Positions 10,272-20,874 of a DNA stretch of 64,000 nucleotides are shown one piece after another. The notes beneath the pieces are model-generated. The model had not been told where the DNA came from and made no database searches. It was given only the letters and a program-made list of their open reading frames with translations. This DNA is from Engraulis encrasicolus. Taxonomy: Eukaryota > Chordata > Actinopteri > Clupeiformes > Engraulidae. Where the stretch lies: assembly GCF_034702125.1 (NCBI RefSeq), contig NC_085878.1, forward strand, positions 18,401,057-18,465,056, read 5' to 3'. Position 1 is the first letter of the stretch; each line of letters opens with the position of its first letter. A program made the position numbers and the translations under genes.

Positions 10272-11160
10272 TTTGGAATGACTTTCTGATCACTTGGTTA
10301 TATTGTTCTGTTCCGTTGTGTTGTCATACAAGAGCTAGGCACACATGTGGGACAAGCCTCAAGCCAGTTGATGTCACACACAGGAAGGGCTGTTCATTTT
10401 GCTGAACAACACAACAACATTGCTGAAAACCATAATAATTAAAATATTCCATAGAATAATGATAATAATAATAAGCAAATAATAATAGACAACACTAATA
10501 AAAATACAATAATAATAAAAATCAAAGAATACTACTATTATTATTACTTTTTATAGGCTTCTTAGTATTTTAATTCAATGTGCGCTTTCTTTGAGTTTTG
10601 GCCTATTTGTTGTAGCCATGAACAAACTCAACTTCAGCCTGAATCGCATCTCATTATGACATAACTCGGACCCTCTTCCAACATTCTAGTTGAAGCGCTA
10701 AAGTTCTAGTTTGAACTTCAACGTCCTATGTAGCATTTTATATTCATTTCGATAGCTGACACACACGAGACGAGCGATTTCCTTGATACCTGCGTTGAAA
10801 AACTTTTCTCTGCAGTGACTTTTGGTTCATTCAGTGAATTATATTTCAACGCATGATTTCTGGATCTCTTTTTCATTCAATGATGCTTTTGGCTAATGTT
10901 TTAACTCCGGATTCTGGTCGTCGACCTCTCTCGGCTGATAATTTACCTCCGGATTCTGCTCGTCCATGCCGCAGTAACAATACGCACAATAATACGCAAA
11001 GTTTTGTTTTTACTGAAGTGCAGGGCCGAGGTAACCTGGTTCTCACGCAGACTAGTTTAACAAAGATGCACGAAGCGCGAAGGGTCTGCGTGAGAGCCAC
11101 AGTAACTCGGGCCATTCGTGAAGTCTTTACGAGAAAAGCAGAAAAAAAAATCAACTTTAA
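10272..11160. other. Intergenic; AT-rich microsatellite, no gene supported
   Basis: Degenerate (AAT)n at about 10455-10545. A 141-codon open frame at 10853-11278 has no recognisable domain, runs into tandem repeats, and has no splice support, so it is not called as a gene. Confidence 0.5.
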
Positions 11161-11215
11161 GCCTCGTGGTGCCTTTACGAATAGCCTCGTGGTGCCTTTA
11201 CGAATAGCCTCGTGG
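11161..11215. repeat. Short tandem repeat, about 24-bp unit
   Basis: GCCTCGTGGTGCCTTTACGAATA is present twice in a row from about 11161, followed by a partial third copy (GCCTCGTGGT). Confidence 0.8.
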
Positions 11216-11224
11216 TTGGGCGGC

Positions 11225-11490
11225 GAAAGATGGTTTGTGCACAGCGTTTATTTTTCCTGCACAAACATGCACAAATGAAGCACAAATGATTCCAACCATT
11301 TTTGAGTCATTTAGATGTTGACGGGGTGCTGAGTGACCTACTTTCAAAAAATTAAAACTTAAATAGCATAAAAACGATTTGTGCACTAACGTTATTTTTG
11401 CCTGCACAAATTATTCCAACCATTTTTGAGTCATTTGGATGTTGATGGGGTGCTGAGTGACCTACTTTCAAAAAATCTAAAACTTAAAGG
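11225..11490. repeat. Tandem repeat array A: about 130-bp unit with TTTGTGCAC/TGCACAAA words
   Basis: Units contain TTTGTGCAC.AACGTT, TTTTGCCTGCACAAA, ATTCCAACCATTTTTGAGTC, GATGTTGA and GTGCTGAGTGACCTA, then AAAACTTAAA. Two units are visible here. The same unit recurs at 31265-31524 and 33740-33800, so this is a dispersed family with internal tandem repeats. The array ends in AAAGGGGTCCTATTATGC, whose complement-type end occurs at 31257-31276. Confidence 0.8.
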
Positions 11491-11819
11491 GGTCCTATTA
11501 TGCTTTTTCATGTCCACTACCCATTTATTGGGTTACACAGCATCTGCACAGCTTGGTGAAAGCTGCATTTCACAAATTAGCTTCTTGGGGGAGAATTTCT
11601 CTGCCGCAGGAACGCTATTTCTCAACTGCCAGAGAACGCGTGGTTGGGTTTTCAACATTCTATAGCTTTTGTTTCCTGTACGGGTCTACGTCATGCTGTA
11701 CCTAACATTGCTGCTTATGGGATGGAGTGTTGACGATGTCACAGAGACAGTAGACCTAATGCGCATTTGTTCATCGCAGCCGCACACTCTTAGAATTAGG
11801 AGAGCCTCAAGGCACCCTC

Positions 11820-11945
11820 TTGCCTAATAGGTTCCTGGATGAACCTTTTGCAGATTTTCTTGAAACAGGGTTCCTGGACGAACCTCTTGAAGATTGTCTA
11901 GGCACAGGGTTCCTCGAGGAACCACCTGCCTCCGCGAGCTACCTT
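11820..11945. repeat. Three tandem copies of a roughly 40-bp GGTTCCT...GAACC unit
   Basis: GGTTCCTGGATGAACCT, GGTTCCTGGACGAACCT and GGTTCCTCGAGGAACC recur every 39-41 bp. Each is a small imperfect palindrome. In one frame they encode FLDEP-type peptide repeats, but no gene context supports translation. Confidence 0.65.
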
Positions 11946-12184
11946 CGAATCGAATGGCCTCTTTTAACTTCAACGGTTTCTTATTTTCTTCAGTTGAGAC
12001 TCGTCAGCAACGGCATAAAGGTTAGTGTTATCTATTTGTTTAAGACATCTAACTTTAAAAAAAAAAATCAAAAGCACTGAAAACATTTCTCAGTTGATAA
12101 TATTGTGCGATGCATAATTCCACTGTATCTCCACCGTGGCGATTGAATGTTTCATTCAATGTAACATTGTATCAAATGGCTGCA

Positions 12185-12523
12185 GTATGGTGTTATAATG
12201 TGGACAAAAGGTCCACGAGCGCCACTTACTGTACACGCGAGGTATTTTATTCTGCGCGCGCGCGTAGACACTGTCGCGCGCGCGATTTTGCTCTGCGCGC
12301 GCGCGCAAACGCTGCCACGCGCGCGCAAACACCGTCTCACGCGCGAGAGGTGACATGAATTTCCTCACGCGCGCGAGCAGAAATATGAATATTTAAATTA
12401 TCTCCTCCCACTGGTTAGCATAACAAATGAGGCGGAAGTTTGTTTAGTCCATAGTAGTCAAACACAGAGATCTCAGATCTCAATTGCTGATAGACTATCG
12501 TTGCTACGGTGACTGCAAACGAC
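12185..12523 (+). repeat. Left terminal inverted repeat with alternating CG runs
   Basis: Holds GCGCGCGCGCG-type runs at about 12255-12265, 12275-12284, 12294-12305 and 12317-12326, which are Z-DNA-prone, then CTCACGCGCGAGAGGTGAC and an AT-rich stretch with CTCCTCCCACTGGTTAGCAT. Confidence 0.85.
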
Positions 12524-13254
12524 CACCTTTGAAACACAACTGAAACGCAACTCACGGCTGCGCTGACAAGGGCATTCACCTCTTTATTAGTAAACCCATT
12601 TTATTTTTTGGTGGATGAAAACATTGTGTCAATATGCTATGTCTATGTTCGCCTTATTCACCCGGAACGTTCTAAAGACGTTGAGGGGTACACTTCAGGG
12701 GTACATTCGGCAACGCACCAGCTGTCATGCCGCCTCACTTTTGTGTGCCCAAATGTTCGTCCTCAAAGATAAAAAAAAATCCTACCGTGGACAGACTTTC
12801 CACCGTTTCCCCAAAGAGCAGGCACTTCGCCGTGAATGTATAAATCACATCAAGAGGGATCCTGGTCCATATTTCAAGGTAAGATGCAAAATTATGTTCA
12901 ATCATACGCATTAGCTAGCACAAATAAGCTAGCTCGCCAAACTTGTCATGACTCATGTAGCCTAATGACGCGAATGCCTCGGTGAAATAAAAAAAATATG
13001 AATGTGTAATTACACAACGCTACATTTATATGATATTTCCAGATCGCTATTTTCAAGATTAGGCTTTTAATTGTGTGGTAAGCGATCCGATGGCCATTGG
13101 TTTTGTGCTACCAGAAGCAGTAGCATAGGCCTACTTGATTCCCTGATTGTCGCTCCCAACGCAGGACGCTCCCCGGTCAGCTCGCTCCCTCTAGCCAGAC
13201 TATCGATCCCACCGCCATATAACGAAGCTAGTTATCTTTTTGATGTTAGTTTTT

Positions 13255-13294
13255 TTGTTTCTAACCCTAAACCTAACCATAACCCCAAACCTAA
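13255..13294. repeat. Telomere-like (CCTAAA/CCCTAA) tract
   Basis: Reads CTAACCCTAAACCTAACCAT then AACCCCAAACCTAAT. The tract resumes after the MITE pair as CTAACCCTAAA at 13765, so the MITEs sit inside it. Confidence 0.7.
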
Positions 13295-13295
13295 T

Positions 13296-13763
13296 GTAAC
13301 GGAGGCTAACTAGCACAGAGTTGGCGTGGAACGTTGGTAAACCTCCCTCCGATAGCCTCATACAGTCTCGTGCCGTTGGGCCGAGAGACTAGTCTCTTGG
13401 CCCAGCGGTATCGTACTGTGTCTCCCATTCCGAACCGTTGTAGTTGACGAGGTCGCACGTTCGATCCCCGAGGGGGGTGAACAGGTGCAAGATGACCTCC
13501 GTCACAGTGGTGCCGTGTGACCCGGGATGGGAGTGAGGTTTAAGGGGGAGAGTGTAACGGAGGCTAACTAGCACAGAGTTGGCGTGGAACGTTGGTAAAC
13601 CTCCCTCCGATAGCCTCATACAGTCTCGTGCCGTTGGGCCGAGAGACTAGTCTCTTGGCCCAGCGGTATCGTACTGTGTCTCCCATTCCGAACCGTTGTA
13701 GTTGACGAGGTCGCACGTTCGATCCCCGAGGGGGGTGAACAGGTGCAAGATGACCTCCGTCAC
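13296..13763. repeat. Two tandem copies of a MITE with tRNA-like core
   Basis: Copies at 13296-13505 and 13553-13763 are nearly identical, with a 257-bp period and a 47-bp spacer. Each begins GTAACGGAGG and ends CCTCCGTCAC, i.e. about 10-bp inverted ends. Inside are TGGCCCAGCGG (tRNA A-box-like) and CGTTCGATCCCC (B-box-like), so the core looks tRNA-derived. A third copy lies at 43911-44180. Confidence 0.8.
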
Positions 13764-13823
13764 ACTAACCCTAAATTGCTTGTATGTGGCAGTGTATGAT
13801 AATACGTGAAATATAATCGGGTG

Positions 13824-13880
13824 GGACTACACGTCCGGGAGTGATAGAAACACCTGGGACTACACGTCCGGGAGCGATCT
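13824..13880. repeat. Tandem duplication of a GGGACTACACGTCCGGGAG word
   Basis: The word occurs at 13824 and 13856, about 32 bp apart, each followed by TGAT or CGAT. Confidence 0.8.
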
Positions 13881-15848
13881 CAGTTGGGAGTGTCCATCTA
13901 CCTCCTAGCCTACTTGTGCCAAAATCAAGTTGTTTTGCTAACGAACTAAAATGCATACCCTGGTATTTATGGTTACAGATCAACGCTGAGACCAAGGTTT
14001 GCTCTGAGCACTTTGAGAAGCAGTGTTTTGTAAAGACCGCCCGTGGTATCACAAAGGATGCCGTGCCACTTTGTTCGCCTGGACTTCAGAGAGGCCAAAG
14101 AGGAGAATCATCATTCGCAGACCGAGGTTAGTTTGTTCAGTCAATATTCAACTGACATGTGTTTAGCAACCCTCTAATAATAATAATAATAAACTGAGCA
14201 TAACCGCGTTCGTCCCGCGACCGTTCCGCCTTGGTATGTTTTGACCCCTTACATATCGCACGAAGCAAAGCGCTCAGGCCTGGGCAGGTTGCCGTGGCAA
14301 CGCTTCGCACAGCCCTGGCTGGTAGAGCTGTGAAGGATTTTGAATGCCAGACAGCCAGTAGGGTACAGGGTACAGTACAGGGTAAGCTCGCTTTCATGCT
14401 GTTATTGAGAATTTGATTGAATGAGCAGGCGTTGTAAACTATTCTATGCATCAAAAAGCCCTATGTTCTGCGCAGTGCTCCTCCCTCCGAGTCCAGTGAC
14501 TTTTTAATAACTCACTTTTCTAAAGTTTTAACTTGGATTTCTGTCACGTTTAAACGCCACCGCTCCTGGATCTCTCTCTATGCTGTGCCCTGCCTAGTAT
14601 TTCTGAGTCCCCCCGAAATAGGCTGTCTGCATTCTCTTTTTTAATGCACTGGGCCCTTTCTTTCAAATTAGTCAGTTTGTTTCAGATCTTGTCATTTCTG
14701 CTATAGGTGACTGCTCAAGATGTGGCTTCCTGTAGTTCAGAGATAGTTTTCAAAACTGCCTCAAGCTTATGTTGTAGTGTTAAGAATAAACAGGTGTGGA
14801 ACATATGGCCTATATTTGAATAGTTGTGGGAATAACTGTGGGAACATGGAGCAGCAAGAATAAGCTGTGGGACCAATGGGCTGTGGGAACATAGAGCAGC
14901 TGACCCCCAACAGGGTCTTCATGGTTGTATGACCTGAATACATTTTCAAAGCGGAGCCACAGGATGCGGACTTCTACTCTTTTCCACTATTAGACGCGCC
15001 TTTGTCCTGCACCTGGCCTCAGCGAGGTGGGATGTGCATACTCTTACTTTTATAAAAATGTTGTATATTGACCACTAATTCTGTGCATGCTGTCATACAG
15101 AGATGATGACCCATTCCTGAAGTTGGACGCCAGAATGCAGGAAGGTGCTGTTTAAGAGCCTAGGTAGGTATTTGCTCTCAAGACACTTGTCTGCGACAAT
15201 TTAGGAAACACTGTCAAAGTGTGTGAATGACGAAGACCAGCTTACAATGTTTTCTCTTCTCTTTTCTTTTGTTTCTGTGCTGTGTGGGACATGTTTGACA
15301 TGTAAATAGACCACTAGGCTAGTTCAGTTGTTGGCGGTGGATTTATGTTGATTATAAATACAAGTCCTTTAGTAGGCTAGTAGGCTAACTAATTAATGCG
15401 AGCATGACCTACTGTGTCATGCTAAACAAGCAGGAAGCTGGGCATTCTTGGCGACTCTGAGAACTATAATACAGGCCAAGTCGTCATTGTTATAAGATGG
15501 TAATAACATCATCAAATATTTGCCCTGTTGAATGGATGTACGTTTTTGCGTCACATCCTGTTGATGCTAAAATTACGTGCACTGTTACATCAAGATCCAT
15601 GAACTTGTCAGCAGTGCAGCCAGCCTTCTTTCTATGGTCGTAATGTAATCGTTTACAGCTCTCGAAATGAGCAGACAGCTCAGCTGCTTGGTGCATACTC
15701 TTACCAATCGGTCTATATTATTCCCTCTTGCATTATTTATTTTCAGGCGGTGGAAGAAGCACTTGCAGGTATGCTACCGACCAGGCTCCTCAACATCAAT
15801 CCGAGACGGAAGATGAACCGGGATGAAGCAGTTAGATTGAGGTAAACA

Positions 15849-17109
15849 TCTACACACCCCTGTTCAAATTCCAGGTTTTTGTTACGTAAAAAATGACAGA
15901 AAACAAACTTAAAGCTTTAAAAGGGAAGAATAGAAAATAAAACTTCTATTAACATTGTTGCATAAATATGCACACCCTTAAACTAATACCTTGTTGCAGC
16001 ACCTTTGGCTTCTATCACCGCACTCAGTCTTTTGGGTAAGAGTCTATCAGCATGGCAAACATAGAAGTGACAATATTTGTACACGTATCTTTGCAAAAAG
16101 TACTCCAAATCTGACAGATTGCGAATGCATCTCATCTGCACAGTCCTCCTCAGATTGCCCAACAGATGTTCTGTGTCATACAGGACTGAACTCTCCCACT
16201 CCCAGTCCAGGTCTCTGCGGTCTTCTGAAAAGGACAATCTCATCATCCCCCGAGCCAGACTCCGTACTGTTGGTGACAGAGCTTTTTGTGTTGCTGCCCC
16301 CACGCTCTGGAACAGTCTACCTCCCAACATCGGCCGGCCCCCCACACTGGCTACGTTGAAATCACATCTATTCACAGAGGCATATGGACTTTAACTTCAC
16401 TGGCCCATCCCCTCCCCCTTTATGCCACTGCAATGGCCCCTGTTCTAAATTCCAACCTCCATGACTTAAGCCCCAGTTACAACTGAAGAACGATAATCAC
16501 ATAGCATGATGCTGTCACCTTCATGCTTCACTTTATGCTTGGTGTTACCTTGGCAATGAGGTGTTGTTACCTTTTGTAATTATGTCCAAAATGTTAAACC
16601 TCGGTTTCACCTGACCATAATACATCTTCCCACATGCATTTGGGAGATTACAGAAGTATTTTTTGCAAAATGTACTCCACCAAGATTTAACTTTTTGGTC
16701 ATAATTCGAAAGGGTATATTTGGCACAAAACATCACCCCAACAATACCATACTTTAAGTGAAGGGAGCCTTGTTGAGTGTTGGGTGATCTGAGGAGGACT
16801 GACTGTGGGAGATTGCACTCGCAATCTTTCTGATTTGGAGGGCTTTGCAAAGAGGGGTGAACGAATATTGCCATATTAATGTGTGCCATGCTGAGACTCT
16901 TACCCACAAAAGACTGTGCTGTAATGAAGGCCAAAGGTGCTGCAACTAAGTATTAATTTAAGGGCGTGTACATTTTTGCATTGCATTGCATTGATTAATA
17001 GTTTCGATTGAAGGAGGGAAAAGCTGTGAATTTATTTGTCTTTCTATTTTTTTTACATCACAAAAACCTGACATTTGAAGAGGGGTGTGTAGACTTTTGG
17101 GAGCCACTG
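15849..17109 (-). mobile_element. Tc1-like element with roughly 320-bp inverted ends, inside the THAP element
   Basis: The right end reads TCTACACACCCCTCTTCAAAT on the minus strand and finishes CAGTGGCTCCC next to TA (17110-17111). The left end starts inside the repeat at TCTACACACCCCTGTTC, so about 20 bases of the left tip are missing. Arms 15849-16166 and about 16778-17109 are inverted copies. The spacer retains antisense transposase text (AGCATGATGCTGTCACCTTC). A LINE fragment has inserted next to the left arm. Confidence 0.8.
16167..16490 (+). pseudogene. LINE reverse-transcriptase C-terminal fragment
   Basis: Plus-strand frame reads DNLIIPRARLRTVGDRAF, then APTLWNSLPPNI and LATLKSHLF. 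This matches the tail commonly following the reverse transcriptase of fish non-LTR retrotransposons (GDRAFS.AAP.LWN.LP). It is cut off on both sides by Tc1 sequence, so it is a 5'-truncated insertion into the Tc1-like element. Clade (Rex/L2/other) cannot be set from this piece. Confidence 0.75.
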
Positions 17110-17111
17110 TA

Positions 17112-20100
17112 CATGTAGAAATTATGTGTTCATATCTCTAACCCTCTTGGTTTAGCATGATAATGAAAAGAACTGTGAGCAAAAATGTGGCAAGCAGAAA
17201 ACCAGAGTGGCTAGTGACTTGGGAAAACCCAACTGTGGCCGGAGAGCAAAGCATTAATGTCAAACCCTTGTCTGTACCCAGACATGGGTTCCTACCAGGT
17301 GTACGGGTACCCAAACACAACCACATCGTATGCAAAGCGCAAGTCTGAATTAAATTTTCTACACACATGTACCTAAAAAGTGTACCACAGTCACCGTGTA
17401 GTTTGAATACTTTTACTTGAAGGAGAGGATTGTGCACACAGGTGCAGTACGAAGGTCAACTGTAGTTTTCAGAGTGAGGAGTCTGCACACTTAGAATCGT
17501 TTTTGTTGCGTTTTATTTTTTCATGGCAGGATAACGTACCTCAACAGTCTTCTTCAGATTCTCTACAAACACAGTCTGAGTGGTGATTAGAACATGCCTG
17601 GCATCCAAGGGTGTGGCCAGTTTGTTAACCCTTTACACTCTACACTTTACAATTAGAATTATTGTACACTGTCTGGACAAGATGTAGAATACTACTGAGC
17701 GACAGTGATATGCAGGGCTGATAGTATTCAGGCTCCATGCCTGATTTCAGGCTTGACAGAGTTTGCAAAAATAAAAACATTGATAATAATTAGCCATTAG
17801 GTTATTCTTATCTCAGAAAGTGTTACAGGTTCAGGGTTTTCTTCTACTATCAGGCTTGAATAATGTGTCAAAATAGGCCTACATTACGTCACTATGCAGT
17901 ATCTTGTCGTCGTCGTTACAGCAGGGGAAAAAGTTCAGGCTCAGGATTTTTTTTTCACTATCACCCCTGGATATGTCATGTTCTTAATACTGTTATATCC
18001 TGTCATTACAGACAAGGCGGCCGGAAACTTTGATGACCTCAATGACACTGGCTAGGTGAAGGACATCAACAAAATGGCATCAGGTCACCAGACATCAGCT
18101 CATAATCCACAACGTCATCAACCATTTTGCGCCAAAAATGAAGCCGTTCACATACCATGGCATCCTAAGCAGGTAATTTCATACCTCTCAGTAACCTCAG
18201 AATGTATTAACAGAATAAACAAAATCATCACTTCCCATCATTTCTACCACATGTTTCAATAGGCAGCACTACGCTACTGTGCAACAGTGAGAGAGAGCGG
18301 GCAAGGACAAGTAAAGCGGACCTACACTACAGCAAGACTTTGACACTTCTCCACGTTAGAGGCAGCCATCACCCCCACCGTTGAGCAGCGGCTATGTGTA
18401 ACCCCCAAAAGAGGAGATGATCCGACGATGTGTGTGTGGTGTGTGCGTGTGTGTGTGTGTGATGTATGATATTGTAACATTTCAGTCCTTCTTTTATACT
18501 ATACAGTGTATACATATACATTTGTGGGTTTGTTTAAAAACCATTGCTGAGGTTAAGAAATGCATTATGACAAATACATCTGATTCAGGTGTACTGTCTT
18601 TTATTTGCCACAAATAAATCACATCCTGGAAACCTGTACGATGTGTGGATTTAAAGATCTGCCAGATCTTTGTGACGGCACAGGATTGCAGTGGAACCCA
18701 AACATAGCCTACGAACTCCCACGCCATCTCACCAACTGCCGATATGCAGTATGCCTGATTTTTCCTGTACAGCAAAGAAATGTAGAGATTGTGCCTTCAT
18801 CAAGAATAGGTCATTTGGAATCACAACAATTATTCAATTTACTTTGTGCGTGTGGTGTTGCTATTGCTGTTATTATTATGTTACTAGTGACCCCTTTAGT
18901 TGAGTTCAATAGTCTACATGAAATCTCTGCACTTTTGGGACCCAATAGTACCACTATTGGGATTGGCAGCTCCCTAAATGAAAATGAGAAAAACTTGCCT
19001 GGATGAAATGTTATGAACTGTATGCGTTGTGCTGCTTGCTGAAGTAACATGACACCCACATCACCTTCCAGAAATAAAGTGTATACAGGCTACCTAACCA
19101 GAGTCCTAGAGACCTATTGCTGCTGTGTGATGAAATCCAGGCAAAGGTCCAAAAGCTTTGGCAATTGCTGCAACATGTAAAAAAGGTAGACAGATTAGGC
19201 CCCTGCAGATATGGCATGTGTAGATGGATTCACTAAATTCTTTAACCACTTAAATGGCTTGGGTCAGACAAACTGGGCTGCACACTGACCTCTTCCATGT
19301 TGCCCATGTGGTTTCGTTGGCTGTGTGTGACAACCTCCGTACAAGGGCCGCCGATCAGCAACTGAAGGCAGATTTATTTATTTATTTTTGAAAATGTCTG
19401 CACCTTTTTTATTAAATGTATTGCATTGCACTGGTATCACATTGCATTAAATGTACTAGCCAAGTGACACAGAGAGCAGGTAAATACAGTGTATTGATCT
19501 GTACCATTTATGTCACTTCTTAAAGATTCAATTATTCAACTCTATATTCAAAGAGGCCGGTATTGCTCTACCATTTTCCACGAACCAGTCAACTTCCTGG
19601 GAGTAATTGCAGTACTTTGAGAAAGTGATCTTTCTAGCCTAATCATTCATTGTGCTTGTGTCAGTATTGTAGTGTCATTGTTTATTTACAGTGTGTCGAC
19701 GCCATCTACTGGATACTCAGCGCACGGTTCATTTTCTATCCACTTCATAATTTCATTCCAAAGCACAGAGTGAGCTCTTTGATGCAATGTAGGCTAAACT
19801 CACCTAGAGCTCTAGTTGTGTATATGATATCCAATGACTTATGTAGACCTCCTTGTGTATACCCGTTGTGGATCGCTGAATACATAGCCTCGACATTAAA
19901 TCCATATTTCGGTCTCCGGTCTCAAGTCAACTGCGGCCGTCTTGCCTACTGTCGTCACCAGCTATGGAGAACACGACAGTGGCAAAATGAATGATTGTTC
20001 CAACCGATTTCAATAAAGGTTCTCTGATCTGACCGCTTGAATTGACTATCCGGCTCCCTCTTTTATTGCAATGCTTACCAGCAAAAGTATCAAACACACT

Positions 20101-20536
20101 TGAATCCTAATAGCCTACATTACAAATATCTGACTGGACCATCGTAGGAAACAGGTTTGTACCGGTAAGCTTATGTCTCTCAGTCATGCAGTACACGGAG
20201 CTGGATTTCAGTGAAACATTGCACTTACAACATGTTAACTTAAGGTCTCTCTAAACGTGCATTTTGGTCTTCTTTGCAAAACAACTTTGTCATCATGCCA
20301 AATGCATAGCCTGCTAACTTTAAGCTCTTAAAACGCACTTGTCGTGAGCAAAATGAAGCTTGACAGGACACGAACCATAGCATATTTGATGAAATGTCTA
20401 CTCACTTTCCTCATCTGCTGTCTGCGAATCTCAACAAGTTCGCCCATGAAATAAACAATTAAAAACAATGTTTTCATAAAAATGGGTAAGCAATAGAGGT
20501 ATGCAACCTTCAGTCATTCCACTCGTCAGTAAACGC
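17112..20536. other. Interior of the THAP element, no intact gene
   Basis: Contains splice-flanked fragments (18010-18175 between TACAG and GTAATT), a (GT)n at about 18427-18461, and a 133-codon frame at 18605-19006 without a recognisable domain. No transposase catalytic motif was identified. If a transposase was encoded here it is too decayed or too divergent to recognise by eye. Confidence 0.5.
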
Positions 20537-20874
20537 CAGCTGCAGTTACCGTAGCAACGATATCAACAATTGCTCTTGAGATCTGTGTCTGATTATTTCA
20601 GACTAAACAAACTTCCGCCTCGTTGGTTATGCTAATCAGTGGGAGGAGATTATTTAAATATTCATATTTCTGCTCGCGCGCGTGAGGAAATTCATGTCAC
20701 CTCTCGCGCGTGAGACGGTGTTTGCGCGCGCGTGGCAGCGTTTGCGCGCGCGCGCAGAGCAAAATCGCGCGCGCGAGAGTGTCTACACGCGCGCGCAGAA
20801 TAAAATACCTCGCGTGGGCAGTAAGTGGCGCTCGTGGACCTTTTGTCCACATAATGACGCCATACTATGCGGCA
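20537..20874 (-). repeat. Right terminal inverted repeat with alternating CG runs
   Basis: Inverse of 12185-12523 with scattered differences. All four CG-alternating runs and the GTGGACAAAAGGTCCAC word are conserved in the same order. Confidence 0.85.

Larger units (their letters stand above)
12727..14126 (+). pseudogene. Frameshifted THAP zinc-finger gene, first two exons
   Basis: Exon 12727-12878 starts MPPHFCVPKCSSSK, giving the first zinc ligands (C-x3-C). The reading frame then breaks at a run of nine A (12771-12779). In the shifted frame it continues TFHRFPKE...CINHIKRDPGPYFK to a donor GTAAGA. Exon 13979-14126, phase 0, supplies the second ligand pair CSEHF and the AVP element (KDAVPLC) of the THAP fold. 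The intron between is filled with tandem MITE copies. Later exons are uncertain: splice-flanked fragments at about 15100-15163 and 15748-15841 may belong, but they contain stops. THAP domains bind DNA and target transposases or regulators to it (established). Confidence 0.75.
12185..20874. mobile_element. 8.7-kb THAP-gene-bearing element with about 340-bp terminal inverted repeats
   Basis: The ends (12185-12523 and 20537-20874) are inverted copies starting AGTATGG, followed by a GTGGACAAAAGGTCCAC palindrome, four CG-alternating runs, and GAGGCGGAAGTTTGTTTAGT. Between them lie a broken THAP zinc-finger gene near the left end, other splice-like fragments, and later insertions. THAP domains are found in P-element/THAP9, Kolobok and ISL2EU-type transposons (established), so this is probably a DNA transposon. 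No catalytic domain was recognised and no clear target duplication was found, so the superfamily is open. Confidence 0.65.

Noticed and set aside
11820..12080. Open frame with FLDEP peptide repeats as a possible small gene
   Set aside because: It is explained by a 40-bp DNA tandem repeat; no splice sites or start context support translation.
13396..13470. tRNA genes in the tandem units
   Set aside because: Box-like words sit inside a repeat with its own ends and the acceptor stem does not pair by eye.
18605..19006. 133-codon frame inside the THAP element as a possible transposase
   Set aside because: No catalytic or zinc motif is visible and it overlaps repeat-like sequence.
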